From: Ectocarpus siliculosus
Taxonomy: Eukaryota > Sar > Phaeophyceae > Ectocarpales > Ectocarpaceae
Assembly: GCA_000310025.1 (NCBI GenBank)
Contig: FN649741.1
Location: 6,752,881-6,816,880 of the forward strand
Direction: 5' to 3'
DNA length: 64,000 nucleotides
The notes beneath the pieces are model-generated. The model saw only the letters and a program-made list of their open reading frames with translations, was not told the DNA's origin and did no database searches. A program made the translations under genes and the position numbers. Shown in pieces: positions 1-10,994 of this stretch (positions within the stretch are counted from its first letter, which is position 1; each line of letters begins with the position of its first letter).

Positions 1-346
1 TACGTATCGAGCCATTTTCGGGATATCGAACAAAATATCGGTATTTGTGTTCTTTTCTCGATACGATCGGCGTATTGTATCGAACCCTTCTGCCCGACCA
101 ATATCCAACACTGATTTGCGGTCATTGTCAACGAGTACCTCTTGCATGCTGCTTGCTATGTACATGTGGAGCAACCACTACCTTCTCCCATGAACTCGCA
201 TCCAAGCGTCTCACATTGGTTCACCCGCTCTGTCCACCCGCTAAAATCATTACACCTACCTGTAGACGCTCTGATAAAAAGGTGCAGCCCTATGAGAGCC
301 AACACGGGCGGGTCGGGGGGGTCTCCCACACTTTTTACAGTTTTCC

Positions 347-575
347 CAAACGACCCATGGGATTCCCGTGGGTGAGCCGTGGGTGACCCGTGGGCCGCCC
401 ATGGGCACCCCGTTAGGCCCATGGGCATGCTCATACCCATGGGCATGGGCATGCCTATGGACATGCCCATGGGCAACCCATATGGGCTGCCCATGAGCGT
501 GCCTATGGGTAGCCCGTGGGCAGCCTATGGGCAACCCATGGGCAACCCATGGGAAACCCATGGGCGGCCAATGAG
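347..575. repeat. Palindromic CCCATGGGCA minisatellite
   Basis: About 230 bp built from degenerate 10-12 bp units of the form CCCATGGGCA/CCCATGGGCAA. Each unit is centred on the self-complementary CCCATGGG, so the whole tract can fold on either strand. Smaller pieces recur at 804-838 and 7625-7702. The repeat keeps several frames open in both directions, which makes Met/Gly/Pro-rich pseudo-ORFs. Confidence 0.8.
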
Positions 576-646
576 AGCCCTTCAACCGAACCAGTGTACT
601 CCTAAATAAAAGATTATATGCTTTGGAACGGGCACTAAAGCGGCTT

Positions 647-678
647 ATAACCCTAACGCTAACCATAGCCCTAACCCC
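647..678. repeat. Interstitial CCCTAA-like telomeric repeat
   Basis: Three to four imperfect CCCTAAC units (CCCTAACGCTAACCATAGCCCTAA, shown here split as CCCTAACGCTAA then CCATAGCCCTAA). The unit equals the TTAGGG telomere type on the other strand. It is too short and degenerate to be a telomere, so it is probably a fossil insertion or repair scar. Confidence 0.5.
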
Positions 679-803
679 AAGCCCACACGATGCGTGCTAG
701 GTTGTAGGTTGGCGTTGGTGGCAAAGTTCTAGGTTGACGTGAAGGGGGCTAAGTTCTAGGTTGATATACCGTTGGCGAAGTTCTAGGTTGAAGTGCCCAC
801 GGT

Positions 804-838
804 GGGCACTTCATGGGCGGCCCATGGGCGGCCCATGA
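804..838. repeat. Short CATGGGCGGCC repeat
   Basis: Three tandem units related to the CCCATGGGCA minisatellite (CATGGGCGGCC, CATGGGCGGCC, CATGAAG). Confidence 0.5.
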
Positions 839-2458
839 AGTGGGGAACAACATGTGGACTGCTGCAAACTGCTGCCGAAAGTACTGTTGAGCCGCACAAC
901 TGAGATGAGCGGCCCCAGGGAGAGACGAAGGGCTGATGCAGAAACCGATCAGGTCGTTTGAGCGACTGCGGCGCTACTGTCCGCTGAGGGTTTTGCCAGT
1001 TTCCGCTGTAGGCTATATGTATACGCATCTATGCGGGCGATAGTATTGGAGAGAGGCGGAGAGTGCTGAGCGGAGACTCGGAAAAGAAGGGGCTGCAGAA
1101 AAATATGTCTCGCTTGCTCTGCGTTATCCGCTTGAGATGAGATCCTGAGCGGGCGAGCGGAGAGAGGAAACAATCGGTGAGACTGTACATATGAACGAAG
1201 CGTGACTGACAGATCGATTGAGGCGTCCGCTGACCAGTTGACCCGGTTTCCACGAGCGGGCGGGACAGACAGACGCAAGCGAATACTTTATTCTGCCCTG
1301 CCTCTCTATGGACATCGAAACTCGTGCATACGATGCAATAGAGGCGCTACAAATGTCCTACATACGGGAACGGAATGGCGAAAAGAAGGTGGTGATGAAA
1401 AAATACGAATGAGGCACAGACTGTTCAAAGATCGGAAATAAATTCACAGCTCCTCTGTCAGCAGATGTACATACATTCATGAAGATCCCGAAGAGACTGC
1501 TGTGGTTGTCACATTAAAAGTCCATTCGGGTCTCCGCTCATCAGAGATGGAAAGTTGGACATATACGTATCTTTTCTATAGATAAAGATGGATTCGTTGG
1601 GTCATCATGATGAAATAAAAAATATGTACGTATGTATGCATGCACAGCTTGGAACAGCTCCTGTGATGAACATAGTTTATTGGCGTGTGAAAGCCCGACA
1701 GTCATGTGAGGTCCGTGAAACGTATTTCGTAATACTATTTGAAAGGGGGAATGGTTGACCCCCGGCTCCTCAATGGGGCGGACGGCCAGCATGCGAGGGG
1801 AGCCTGCCTGCGGCGCAAGGGGATTTTGCTAATGGATCCCGATTGTTAGACGCAGCCCTGCATTCAAGACGAAAGTTAGTTTCACAGCGACGCAGGGCCG
1901 CGCCGTGGACGAGAACACTGGATAATATGTGGGATTACCAGGGCGCTTCACGGACGACCGCTATCGGTGGCCGCCTCTACTTGTAGGTTGGATGGCGGTG
2001 GCATGTTTGCGCTGGGTGAGTTTGTACAGGAGAGGAACCGTGGAGGAACGAAGAAGTGTTGTTGTGAAAAGTTGTTTCTGTTGGTGAGCATCGACCGCAC
2101 GCTACATGCAAATGTCGAAGCGCACGTACTTGAACACCTGACACCCCTCCAAACTGTTCCGCTACACCTTCCCAGCAACATGCTGTCCACATGGACAAGA
2201 TGGCTACCAAACTGCGTTGTAGAACCTGGTACCCACAGGGGAGATATCGCTGTGTGCTGCTCGTGAAATCGTAGGAATACAGCTAGTTTCGCCGACGCTA
2301 TGAGTTCATTGGTAGTCTATTCCTAACTGGTACTTTATTCGAGCGAAGCGAGATTTCTAATAATCTGGACTGCCGGCCCCCCGAATGGAAAGGGCTGGCT
2401 GAAATCCAAAAAAGCTTGCGTGTCTGTACGCGTTTTATCTAGGTTTTACAGTACAATA

Positions 2459-4824
2459 GGGGGACCTGTTTAGTGCGGTTGATTAGTGCCAGGTGCCCGA
2501 TATTGCGCCGGTAAAATCTCTGGACACAGGCGGTGCTCTCAATAGTGCCAGACCGGCACTATTGAGAGCTTGCCCGGTATAGTGCCGGTTCGGCGCCACT
2601 GTCACCCCCAATAGTGCCGGTTACCCCTCGCGCGCGAACACACACACACACAGCTTTTTGCCGGGGAAATTTTGACGACGAAAGAGCCTTAGTTCGCCTA
2701 AAAGCGTTTCATACTAACAGGATTCGGAGACGGTTTACCTTCGAGCTAGCTCGTTTTCTGTCGATGCGAACTCGCGACGTGTTCAAACGTCATGGGCTAC
2801 TGATCGACCAACTTCCACCAGGGCCAATCGGTTGGGAGCTCTGCGACAACGATAGTAATGAGGGTAATTCTTTTTGGGAGTGACAGAGACGAAGGAAAGG
2901 GAAAGGGAAGAAAGGAGGACGAAGACGACGATGGAGGAGGAAAACATGGAGGAGTGGAAGAGAGCAAAGGGTTTGAGCCAGATGACCTTCCCGAAAACAA
3001 AAAACGTAGGGCTAGGGAAGAACTGCCCAGAGATTCTTGTCAAAATGAGGATCAGAATGATGGTAGCGAAAACAATAAGGCTAGCGGTGAAAGTACTCCT
3101 AAACGATCTAGAGTGCAAAGTAATAGCCTTGGTAGACGCGTCCAGTTTTTTTCTGTTGCTACTGTTTCTGTCTTTGATCCGAAGGATAGTTTAGCCTCCC
3201 CCATGCTGCCCCCTCACGGGGTCCCAGTTCATGGAAGATAGAAGCGTTTTGTGCTTTCAACCGCACTAAGACTGACTTCTTTTCATCGGTCAGCCGGTTA
3301 GCGCGGTCGATGCTAATAATAATAACACACACACCAGGCAGAGAAGACAGACTCCACACAGAGAAATAGGGTACACGTGCTGCTGCAGACCCGAACAGCT
3401 CTTCTACGCAGGGGCGTACCATGCCATGTGCGGAAGGTGAACTGTGCGCTCAACCAGACTCAACGCCGCAAGACCCTCGTGGCCACGGCTGCCAGGGAGG
3501 GTGTGGCAGGCGTCTGCACGGCATTTGCGGCAACATGTTTGATGATGACAACGAAAATCACCGCATCTGCAGCGCGTGCGTCGCCAAGGCCGGCAAGCGC
3601 AAAGCGCCAGCAGCAGACAGCGCTGGGAAGGCACAATCTAAACGCCCGAAGGCCAGGAATGGGGGGAGTAAGACGTCTTAACCTCGTGGGGGGTCTCGTG
3701 CGCGGCCGGACTTCGGTGCCAAGCTTGAGATGCTGAAGCTGATGGATGACAAGGTGACTCATGAGCAGATAGCGGACCGCTTGGGGTGCTCGGAACGGTT
3801 TGTCCGGGATGTGAAGAAAAACCGGAAGATGTACGAGACGGAGGCCGCTGCAGGAGGCGGAGGAAGCTAGAAAAACATACGCACAGGCGACATTCCGGAG
3901 GTGCGCTACACTGCTGAGGAGGAGGACGAACAGGAGGAGGGCAGTGGCGATGAGAACACGGGACCCGCGCACCGTGCCTCACCGGCTTATGGTGAACTGT
4001 CGTCTCACTTCGGCGTCCTGGAAGCGGCAGCAGAGGAGAGTGGCAACGGAGACGCGGCGCTCTACCTAGCGAAAGCGAAGATGGTGATGATTGCAGCGCA
4101 TTCCGCTAAGCGGGCGCGCCAGACATACATGAGAGAGTTTGTTGCTGCTACGGAGTAAGGGCGGGGGGTACAGCTGTGGTAGTGATGGCTGTTTGATTTG
4201 TTGCGGTGCGCTGCCTGTCGTGCTTCTCGTTTTGTTTTTTTTTTTCTTGCAACATCGAAGCGGGTGCGCCAGGCAGACAGGAGAGAATTTGTCCCGACGT
4301 AGTGAGGGCAGGGGTTACAGCTGTAGTTGTAGCGTTTTTTTTGTTTGTGTTTGGTGCGCTTTTTTTTTTGGGAGTAGGCAACGGGTGAAGTGATATTTTG
4401 TATGAACGAGAGCTTTATAAGCAGTTTGTGCCGTCACAGCTTACTAGAGTACATGACATGTCTTCTTTCGCTGTCGACTAGTCCTGGTTAGGCTGAAGCC
4501 CGAAACTACTGTATCTTATTTTACAACAAACTCTTGTGGGCTCCACAGGTTCGAACCACAAGTGTGGCAGGAAAGAAAGTCTGCCCACGCCGACGCTGGA
4601 ACTTCACTCAACAGTAGTGTCGATCCATTTCGTACCTCAGGTCCTGCAAGCGTGGGCGCTACACCATATAAGTCGAACACAACCTCATTAGTGCCAGACC
4701 GGCACTAATGAGGGATTGGCCAGCCCTCAATAGTGCCGTTTTGGCACTATTCGCACTAGTGCCGGGTGCCCGGTTTAGTGCCGGTGAAATCTCTGGACAC
4801 GTACCGGCACTAAGCAGGTCCCCC
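2459..4824 (+). mobile_element. TA-flanked DNA transposon with AGTGCC subterminal repeats
   Basis: The left end starts GGGGGACCTGTTTAGTGC and the right end is its inverse, GCACTAAGCAGGTCCCCC, giving an 18-bp terminal inverted repeat. Both ends are flanked by TA (2457-2458 and 4825-4826), the target duplication of the Tc1/mariner/pogo superfamily. Inside each end lie many AGTGCCGG/CCGGCACT motifs, including the palindrome around AGTGCCAGACCGGCACT at 2541 and again at 4690, which are likely transposase-binding sites. The only substantial reading frame is the zinc-finger/HTH frame at 3421-4158. No DDE catalytic domain is visible, so the element looks non-autonomous. Confidence 0.75.
3421..4158 (+). 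pseudogene. Transposon-borne zinc-finger + helix-turn-helix protein, interrupted
   Basis: One frame runs from ATG 3421 to the stop at 4156-4158 and is broken only by in-frame TAA (3679) and TAG (3868). The N-terminal part has a Zn-ligand pattern (H-x-C-x3-C-x4-H-x2-C, then H-x2-C-x2-C; seen as CGRRLHGIC and HRICSACV). It is followed by a basic stretch and a helix-turn-helix at about 3703-3840 (AKLEMLKLMDD, then EQIADRLGCSERFVRDVKK), like the DNA-binding half of pogo/Tigger-type transposases and CENP-B. The end is acidic then helical. Zinc finger plus HTH suggests a terminal-repeat-binding protein. The lack of a catalytic domain within the element is odd. Family placement is inferred from the HTH and the TA target site. 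Confidence 0.55.
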
Positions 4825-5201
4825 TACTGTATAGACCTCTTCGCTTTTAGACTACAGGGGTCAGCAGACGCACTTTGTTTTTTCGGAGGACACAGCGGAT
4901 TGCAGCAGAGAACACACGCACTGCGGGCGACACCATACAGCAGGCAACACACGCACAGCAGGCAGCGTACGCATAACAGGCGACACACACGCACAGCGAG
5001 GGACAGCATCTGGGGCTCGATGCCGCTGGACTCTCTGTGGTGTGATGAGGCTATGTATTGTGCTGTCGCGCATGATTTCCTTTGACCGCCGCGTTCAACT
5101 TTCAGCAATTTGAGCACAGCACCACATTAATTAGTTCTCGAATCCTAGGACGCCGATCGCCATCGCACCACTTCGAGCGTGTGATCCAGTGTGGCGTCTC
5201 T

Positions 5202-5391
5202 GGGCGTGATAGTTGTGTTGGGCATGGGTGCTGTATGTGGCGAGAGCATCGTGGCGATGTGAAATCCGGTTTGGCTTTTTCGCCTTGCGATGCGGCCCGA
5301 TTGCCCGGGCCAAAAAACACGATTTGGATTCCACGCCGCCACGAAGGACTTCCCAGACACAGCATCCATGCCTAACACAACTGTCACGCCC
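5202..5391. mobile_element. 190-bp foldback MITE
   Basis: Two arms of about 80 bp face each other: the left begins GGGCGTGATAGTTGTGTTGG, and the right read in reverse begins GGGCGTGACAGTTGTGTTAG. Similarity continues through the ATGGGTGCTGT/ATGGATGCTGT and CATCGTGGCG/CTTCGTGGCG segments to a short loop near 5290. The arms have drifted apart (about 80 percent by eye), so the insertion is not recent. No coding capacity. Confidence 0.75.
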
Positions 5392-6073
5392 CGGAACGGA
5401 GAGCCTCTATTTCGTAATTGCGGGCGCTAACTGTATACCCACCCATTGCTCAGACACACTACGAGAAAACAATGGATAAATTACTCCAATATATATTTGC
5501 TTTGCAGGCTCCGCTCGTGGCAGGGCACAACCACCCAAAATGTCTTTCCGGAGTGACCCACCTTTCTTTGTCTGCTTGGTGACCCCCTTTTTTCGCAGCG
5601 TTTACCCGTGCGGTGACATGGAGGTTGATTTTCGAACGGAAAGTCGAACAAAAAAAATGGGGTGCAGACGAAGATGGGGGTTCACAAAGGAGATAAAGCT
5701 TGGTGGGTGTTATGGTATTTGGAGGTAGACGTGTGGTCGTGGTTGACCATGGTTATTTGGCGCCGTCGGATGCTAAGACGTGACGTCATGCTAGATGAAG
5801 GCTTTATGCCGAGACAGGTGCCCTTCTGTTCAGTGTGCGTGCAGACGATCCATGATCGATCGAGTGTGCGTGGGATATTGTGAGTTGGCTTGGAAAGCGT
5901 TAATCAAGAGAATGAGAACAGGGGAAAGCACTGATAACCTGCTCCTACTCCTGTGATCGGAGAAGAGAGGTTCCGCACAGCACAAAGGTGATTTGAGTCT
6001 GAAGGAAGGGGTCAAATGCCATTACAGTGGGTACATGAAAAGATTGTTTTGTTCACCACCCGAATTTCGGACA

Positions 6074-6556
6074 AGACCACGCAATGGGACCCGCCGCACC
6101 AAAAAAATTGCTCTGGGCGGAGGGGAGGTTCTGTGGGGGATATTTTCAAAAAATCATAACTTTTTGCCCCGGGATCGGATTTTCATTAAAAAAGCGTTGG
6201 ATAGCTGACGAGCTGAATTTTTTTCTGCAATTTTTGTTTATTTGTTTTGGAAACGAGGCACAAAGATAATGTTATTCTTAGACGAAAATCAACCCTTTCC
6301 CCCGAACTAAATTTATAATTTCTCGAACAGCCTGGGTTATTCAACAAAAACCCAAGATATTCGTCCCCCCGTTTTCCAAAAAACAAGGCAAAAATCGCAG
6401 AAAAAACTTCAGCTCGTCAGCCATCCAACGCAATTTATTTTATGAAAATCCGATCCCGGGGCAAAAAGTTATGATTTCTTGAAAATATCCCCCACAGAAC
6501 CTCCCCTCCGCCCAGAGCAATTTTTTTGGTGCGGCGGGCCCCATTGCAAGTGGTCT
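6074..6556. mobile_element. 483-bp foldback element with long terminal inverted repeats
   Basis: The left arm (6074 to about 6245) and right arm (about 6370-6556) are inverted copies beginning AGACCAC and containing GCAATGGG, CCGCCGCACC, TTGCTCTGGGCGGAGGGG, TGCCCCGGGATCGGATTTTC and GCTGACGAGCTGAA. The central about 120 bp is A/T rich and non-coding. Arm identity is high, suggesting fairly recent activity. This is a non-autonomous DNA element. Confidence 0.85.
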
Positions 6557-7624
6557 GGGCAACCTGTTGAGGCCTTTCGCGCCGCGTCTGTGTAGGGTAA
6601 AGACATGCCCGAAAGAAAAAGAACGTTGGTTGATGATCATCCTGTGCATGGGCCCTGCCCAGCTTTTCCGTCAATCGGAAAGAAAGATATTGTAAGTGGT
6701 CGTGCCCTGTCACGAGCGGTCTCTGCACACCAATTTTCGAGTACACGGTACATACCCACTTTTGTCTTATACGAAGTAGAAATGGAGTATGAAACATCAA
6801 CAACATGCAAACAGCCCCCGCTGTCACATCCCAAAACATGCACAAAGTATGCATATACATACTTGTGGATGACCAATACTCCTATGTAGGAAGCAGACGG
6901 TAACGAAAGTACGACCGGTCCTCCCCCTATTCGTTACCCTACAGTAGTTTTATTTATTTTCTACATGAGAGGCGCCCTTTGCCGTAGTTTGCTTGTGACC
7001 ACAGAATGAAGTTGGGTGTACGGGCGATAGGACGGACGTACATAAGCGGAGACCGGAACGGACTGAACGCAACCCCAACAACCTGCCACGTGCTTCGGGC
7101 CGCAGACGCGCGCTGACATGTTCCGTGTTCTCTTTATTTGCATGTGTGATGTATGGTATGTGGGACATCACCAACGACGCGGAGCAGAACAGAGAATTCC
7201 GAGTTCCGAGTTCGTTCCCTGTTCACTGTTCCCTGTTTGTCGACGTTTTACAATACTGTAAAGAAGACACCCTTGCAAGAGGTAATTAGAAACCTGCATA
7301 TTACTACCACCTGCCTACACCCCCGCCCACCTCTCACCATCAGCCGCACTTCCTCTGATCCGTCGTTCGAGCTCCCCACAAGGTCAGTCAGCCCAAACAG
7401 TCGGCTCATCGCGAGGAACCTTGAGGGGCCAGGTCGGGTCTGCCTCTGTATCACCGCCCGAGCAGGATCGCGTCACCCCATGAGGCACATGGGTAACTGG
7501 TATGGTCATACATGATTCATTGCCCTCACTCTTTGTGTTGGTATCACGAACCAATCTCCCACACCACACTGTGGGAGTTAATCCGCGGGCAGTCCATGCG
7601 CTGCCTATGCGCACGCAAGTCGTG

Positions 7625-7702
7625 GACTGCTCATGGGAAGTTCATGAACTGCCCCATGGGAACTTCATGGACTGCCCATGGAATGTCCATGAGCTGCCCC
7701 GA
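7625..7702. repeat. CATGGGAACTTCATG minisatellite
   Basis: Units such as CATGGGAAGTTCATGAACTG and CCCATGGGAACTTCATGGAC alternate over about 75 bp. They are clearly related to the repeats at 347-575 and 804-838 but have an added TTCATGAA palindrome. Confidence 0.55.
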
Positions 7703-10700
7703 ACGTGTGTGTGGAGGCCAACAGCAGCAGCATAGCGGCGCCCTCCTTTGTTTGGAGCAAATTAATATTGACTGTAGACCAGTAGATTGGGAGGGACAGC
7801 AGTAGAGTAGATAAGGGTGACGGCCCAAATGTTGAATACCTCGCAGTACAATAACCTTATCTGCGATCCTGTGCGATGTTGAGATGGAATAAATTATTAA
7901 AGGCGATGACCTCGCGATGAAGGAGCTTGTTGTGTGTACCACACGTGGTTATTCTGGGAAAAAATTCACGCAACATGCAGTTCTTGTGCTGCACATGTGG
8001 TCCAGGGTAGATGCGTAAATTCTTCAGTCCAATTGTTTCCGCTGATGCCGTTCATATATCCACAGTCAGGCGTTCTTCAATTATTACAGATTTCTTCATT
8101 CACGCATACTCCGCAATGAGAGTCAGTGCTGCACGGCTGAAAAAAAGAAAAGGCGGAGGAACAAAAACTATCGGCTTACAACACAGAAGAGAAGCGCGAC
8201 AGGCGTAAATCCACCCAAGGCTAAAAGCTCACAGCAGTGGACTATTCCAACAGCTATCTAGGGAACCAAGATTTCCAAATCCCGTCCACTGTAGGCTTCA
8301 AACTTGGCGGCGCAACCCGCAGCCCCTACCCCAATAATAATGTGCCATCGTGTCTGCGCGGCGCATCCACACCGCCAAAAGTAAGCACGAAAACGCGCCC
8401 ACCACGTAATCAATCGACGCGAAAATTTGAGGGAAGACGGACTGAGCGCCCCAGATTATATTGCAGTAGAATTCAACTTGATTAGTGGAGAGGGTCGAGA
8501 GGTAGGTAAGCATGAAGTTGAAAACTTGCGTTCTTCGCATACAGGCACCGCGCTTATGCCCTGCCGCGATGCCGGCTACACCTAGTATTGATCATCATAA
8601 TAGCTCTGTTGATCTTGTGGTTGTACAGCACTTGGAATTGTGCTGCAATACGAACTACAGGTGGAGTAGTCTTCAATGGCGCCTGCTAGGTTTGAACTGA
8701 AATTGCTGTTGGGGTGCCACCCTGTCCTGCTGCTGTTGTTGCACCTCACGCGCTTGTGCCTGTTGACTCGGGACCCTCACCCACCCCGCAGCACAACTAA
8801 CTCCCCTAATTCGCGAAGAAAAAATACAAGCGTGGAGTAGCGACAGTGTCACGGCAGATAAACTAAGTTTGGTTGCTATTATAGTGAAGTCGTGCTATCT
8901 GATGTCGCACGCAGGCAACGGCCGGTCTGTCTAGACTTTAGTCTACTAAATAGCATCCGGTGTGTCGAAAACGCCAGGAAAAACTTACACACGAGCACTG
9001 CACGCAACCCCGGGGGGCCCGAGTTGCCCAAACCTATCTGCCCTTCTTGCCGCACAAGTTTATTTGCTCAGACTAGCTGCGCCAGAAAGCAAGCAACGTT
9101 GGGAGCTTGAGCTCGAAAACACTTCGACCCTCTCTCTGCGACAATAACACAAGCAAACAAGAGAGCGGGCAGCAGTCGCCTTCGCAGTTGATCGTCCACT
9201 TGGCTCTGGAAATCACAGCGTTCGCGCGGAGACGTCCGCAATCAATAGAGTCTACGAAGTGCGTAACATAACGTTCCGGAATATGCACAACTAGGGTATA
9301 GGCGGCCGCCCGCCGATAAGGCGGGACGGCCACCTGGGAGCAAAATCTTTGCCATTGTGTGATTAGCCGTGCATTTGCCGAGACGGACACGGTGGCCACG
9401 AATTAAGCGGAAGGTCGTAATTTTCACGTAATTTAAGTCCGGAACAATTACTTTGGCGAGATTTGTTCGCAACAAGTACTTTGGCCTCCGTAAAAAGAAT
9501 GTCGGCACCATCGTACTTGGAATATGCGAAAATGACGTACGCTTAGAGGAGAAGCCAACATGAACGCGGAATATCGGAAACGCGCATGTAGTACTGTAAA
9601 ATAATGTCCGGGTAACGGTCGGACCATGGTTCGGCCATGTTTCAGAACAAAATTACAACCTACCACTGCCAATAGACTACACACGCGTCTGTTGCTGCTG
9701 CCGAACTAGAATATCGCACATCATGTATGTGAGTATGTCTACTGCTGCTTGCTGGTACACACACCGATATTCGTGTGGTAAGACTGAAAACTACGTTATT
9801 GACGGTCCAACTTGCTCATTGTTGCCACCTTGAATGTTAGGTCCCGGCCATGTTTCAGAACATGCGCGAACTACTAACAACGGCATATATATCCTTGGTT
9901 GTTGCAAGTGTTGGTAAAAATGAAAGTAGAAAACAAAACAAAGAAAGAAATGAAAGTATTGGTAGGTCGAACATCCTCCTTTTCGCAGAATTGCGTACTC
10001 TCGATGTAGCGAGGGTTCGTCTTGCGGACGAAGAAGCATCCTTGACTGTTCGTTGTCTACGCGCTCCGTCTGTCCAATGACTCATGGTGTAATGTTGCGA
10101 AGGCAGCATAACTGAAGGTATGCGTGATGAAAGCAGCTTAATGTTGTTGGTTTGTCGATTTGGATGAGGTAGGTGGTGCGCGAAAAGCATGAACAATTGG
10201 GGCATATGCGCGGAGGGTTGTTGTGCGCAGAATAACTGTTATCGTTTCGGATTTTTTTTTGAGAAAAATTGTAAGTGTGTGATGATCTGATTGGTGATTC
10301 GAGTTGAAAGGCGATTCCGCTGCACAAGTTGCCACGATGACATACCGCTGGCGTGGTATACAGACACGTACCCATACGTGCGGATTAACTGTTTGTGCTG
10401 TAGGTATACAACACAGACACGTATCCATACGTGCGATGGCGGGATGTACAGATCCACGACGTACCATGGATGTGATATTTCTGCAGGATGTGATCTGTGA
10501 TGCTGTACACCACTGTCATCATTATCTGTTGAACAAGCGTGGTAAAAGGTGCACTTTAACGCTGTTGTACCAATGTTGCCAACTTTTGTGGATTTTGACG
10601 CGCCGAAATCTTGTATTGGATTTGAACGGGCAAGAAAACAAAAAAAAAAAAAGGCCGAAAAAAGCTGAAAGCGCACTAAATCAAGATGTACACGTTCTAA

Positions 10701-10744
10701 GCTCGTCTGCTATGTAATTACATATGTAAATATTCGAATAGATT

Positions 10745-10933
10745 TTCAAGACTGACTGGTTGGTGCATTTTCGCTCCCGTGCTGGAGTGTCAAATGCCGT
10801 TCTTTGATTCGCTGTAACCGGCGGCTACCAGTGCGACGCCGAAGACGTTCCTTGTTCAATCTGTTCACGTCGTCCTCTCCCGAAACAAACGTGCAGCTCA
10901 TCTTTTCGGTCATCATGGACACGGCGTAGGAGA
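10745..10933 (+). promoter_or_regulatory. Conserved 5' region of the receptor gene
   Basis: About 190 bp upstream of the receptor start are well conserved at the paralogue (about 42450-42629), for example TTCAAGACTGACT, GACGCCGAAGACGTTCCTTG and TTCAATC. Conservation of non-coding sequence just upstream of both start codons marks shared 5'UTR or promoter inherited from the duplication. I see no clear TATA box or other core motif. Confidence 0.5.
10915..10929 (+). promoter_or_regulatory. Conserved five-codon upstream ORF (Met-Asp-Thr-Ala-stop)
   Basis: ATG GAC ACG GCG TAG ends four bases before the receptor start codon at 10934 and is in a different frame from it. The paralogue has the same micro-ORF (42611-42625) with only a synonymous third-base change (GCG to GCT). 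A terminating uORF this close to the main ATG would be expected to reduce or condition translation of the receptor. That effect is inferred. Confidence 0.5.
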
Positions 10934-10994
10934 ATGTTGGAGATGCTCTTGATCCTGCTGCTGGGGCTCTCCGCGTTGTTGGATACCTCCGCAG
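10934..10994 (+). other. Receptor exon 1: signal peptide
   Basis: The exon encodes MLEMLLILLLGLSALLDTSA, a typical signal peptide with a Leu-rich core and a small-residue cleavage site, and ends in phase 1 at CAG|gtgggt. The paralogue has the same exon (42630-42690) with one residue changed. The frame also stays open without splicing to 11737 (267 codons), so a read-through exon cannot be fully excluded. The paralogue has stops soon after the donor, which favours splicing. The donor lies in a (GTGG)n run offering several alternative GTs. Confidence 0.65.

Larger units (their letters stand above)
1..2456. other. No supported gene; repeat-bearing flank
   Basis: No reading frame here has a recognisable domain, splice-compatible neighbours or coding-like composition. 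Overlapping frames of up to about 136 codons at 150-670 are produced by the CCCATGGGCA repeat. What can be seen is that repeat (347-575 and 804-838) and a short run of CCCTAA-like units. The rest appears to be unannotatable intergenic sequence. Confidence 0.6.
4827..10933. other. No supported gene; foldback elements and short repeats
   Basis: I find no coding region here. Visible structures are the foldback elements at 5202-5391 and 6074-6556, CACACACGCACAGCAGG-like degenerate repeats at 4905-5010, and a CCCATGGGCA-related patch at 7625-7702. A duplicated ACACGTACCCATACGTGCG motif at about 10363-10381 recurs near 10417-10436. The last about 190 bp (from about 10745) are the conserved 5' region of the receptor gene. 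Confidence 0.6.

Noticed and set aside
45-666. Overlapping frames of 76-136 codons rich in Met, Gly, Pro
   Set aside because: They are produced on both strands by the palindromic CCCATGGGCA repeat and have no domain.
4540-4570. GGTTCGAACC, a possible tRNA B-box
   Set aside because: It is a 10-bp palindrome inside the TA-flanked transposon, with no A-box, no stems and no anticodon arm.
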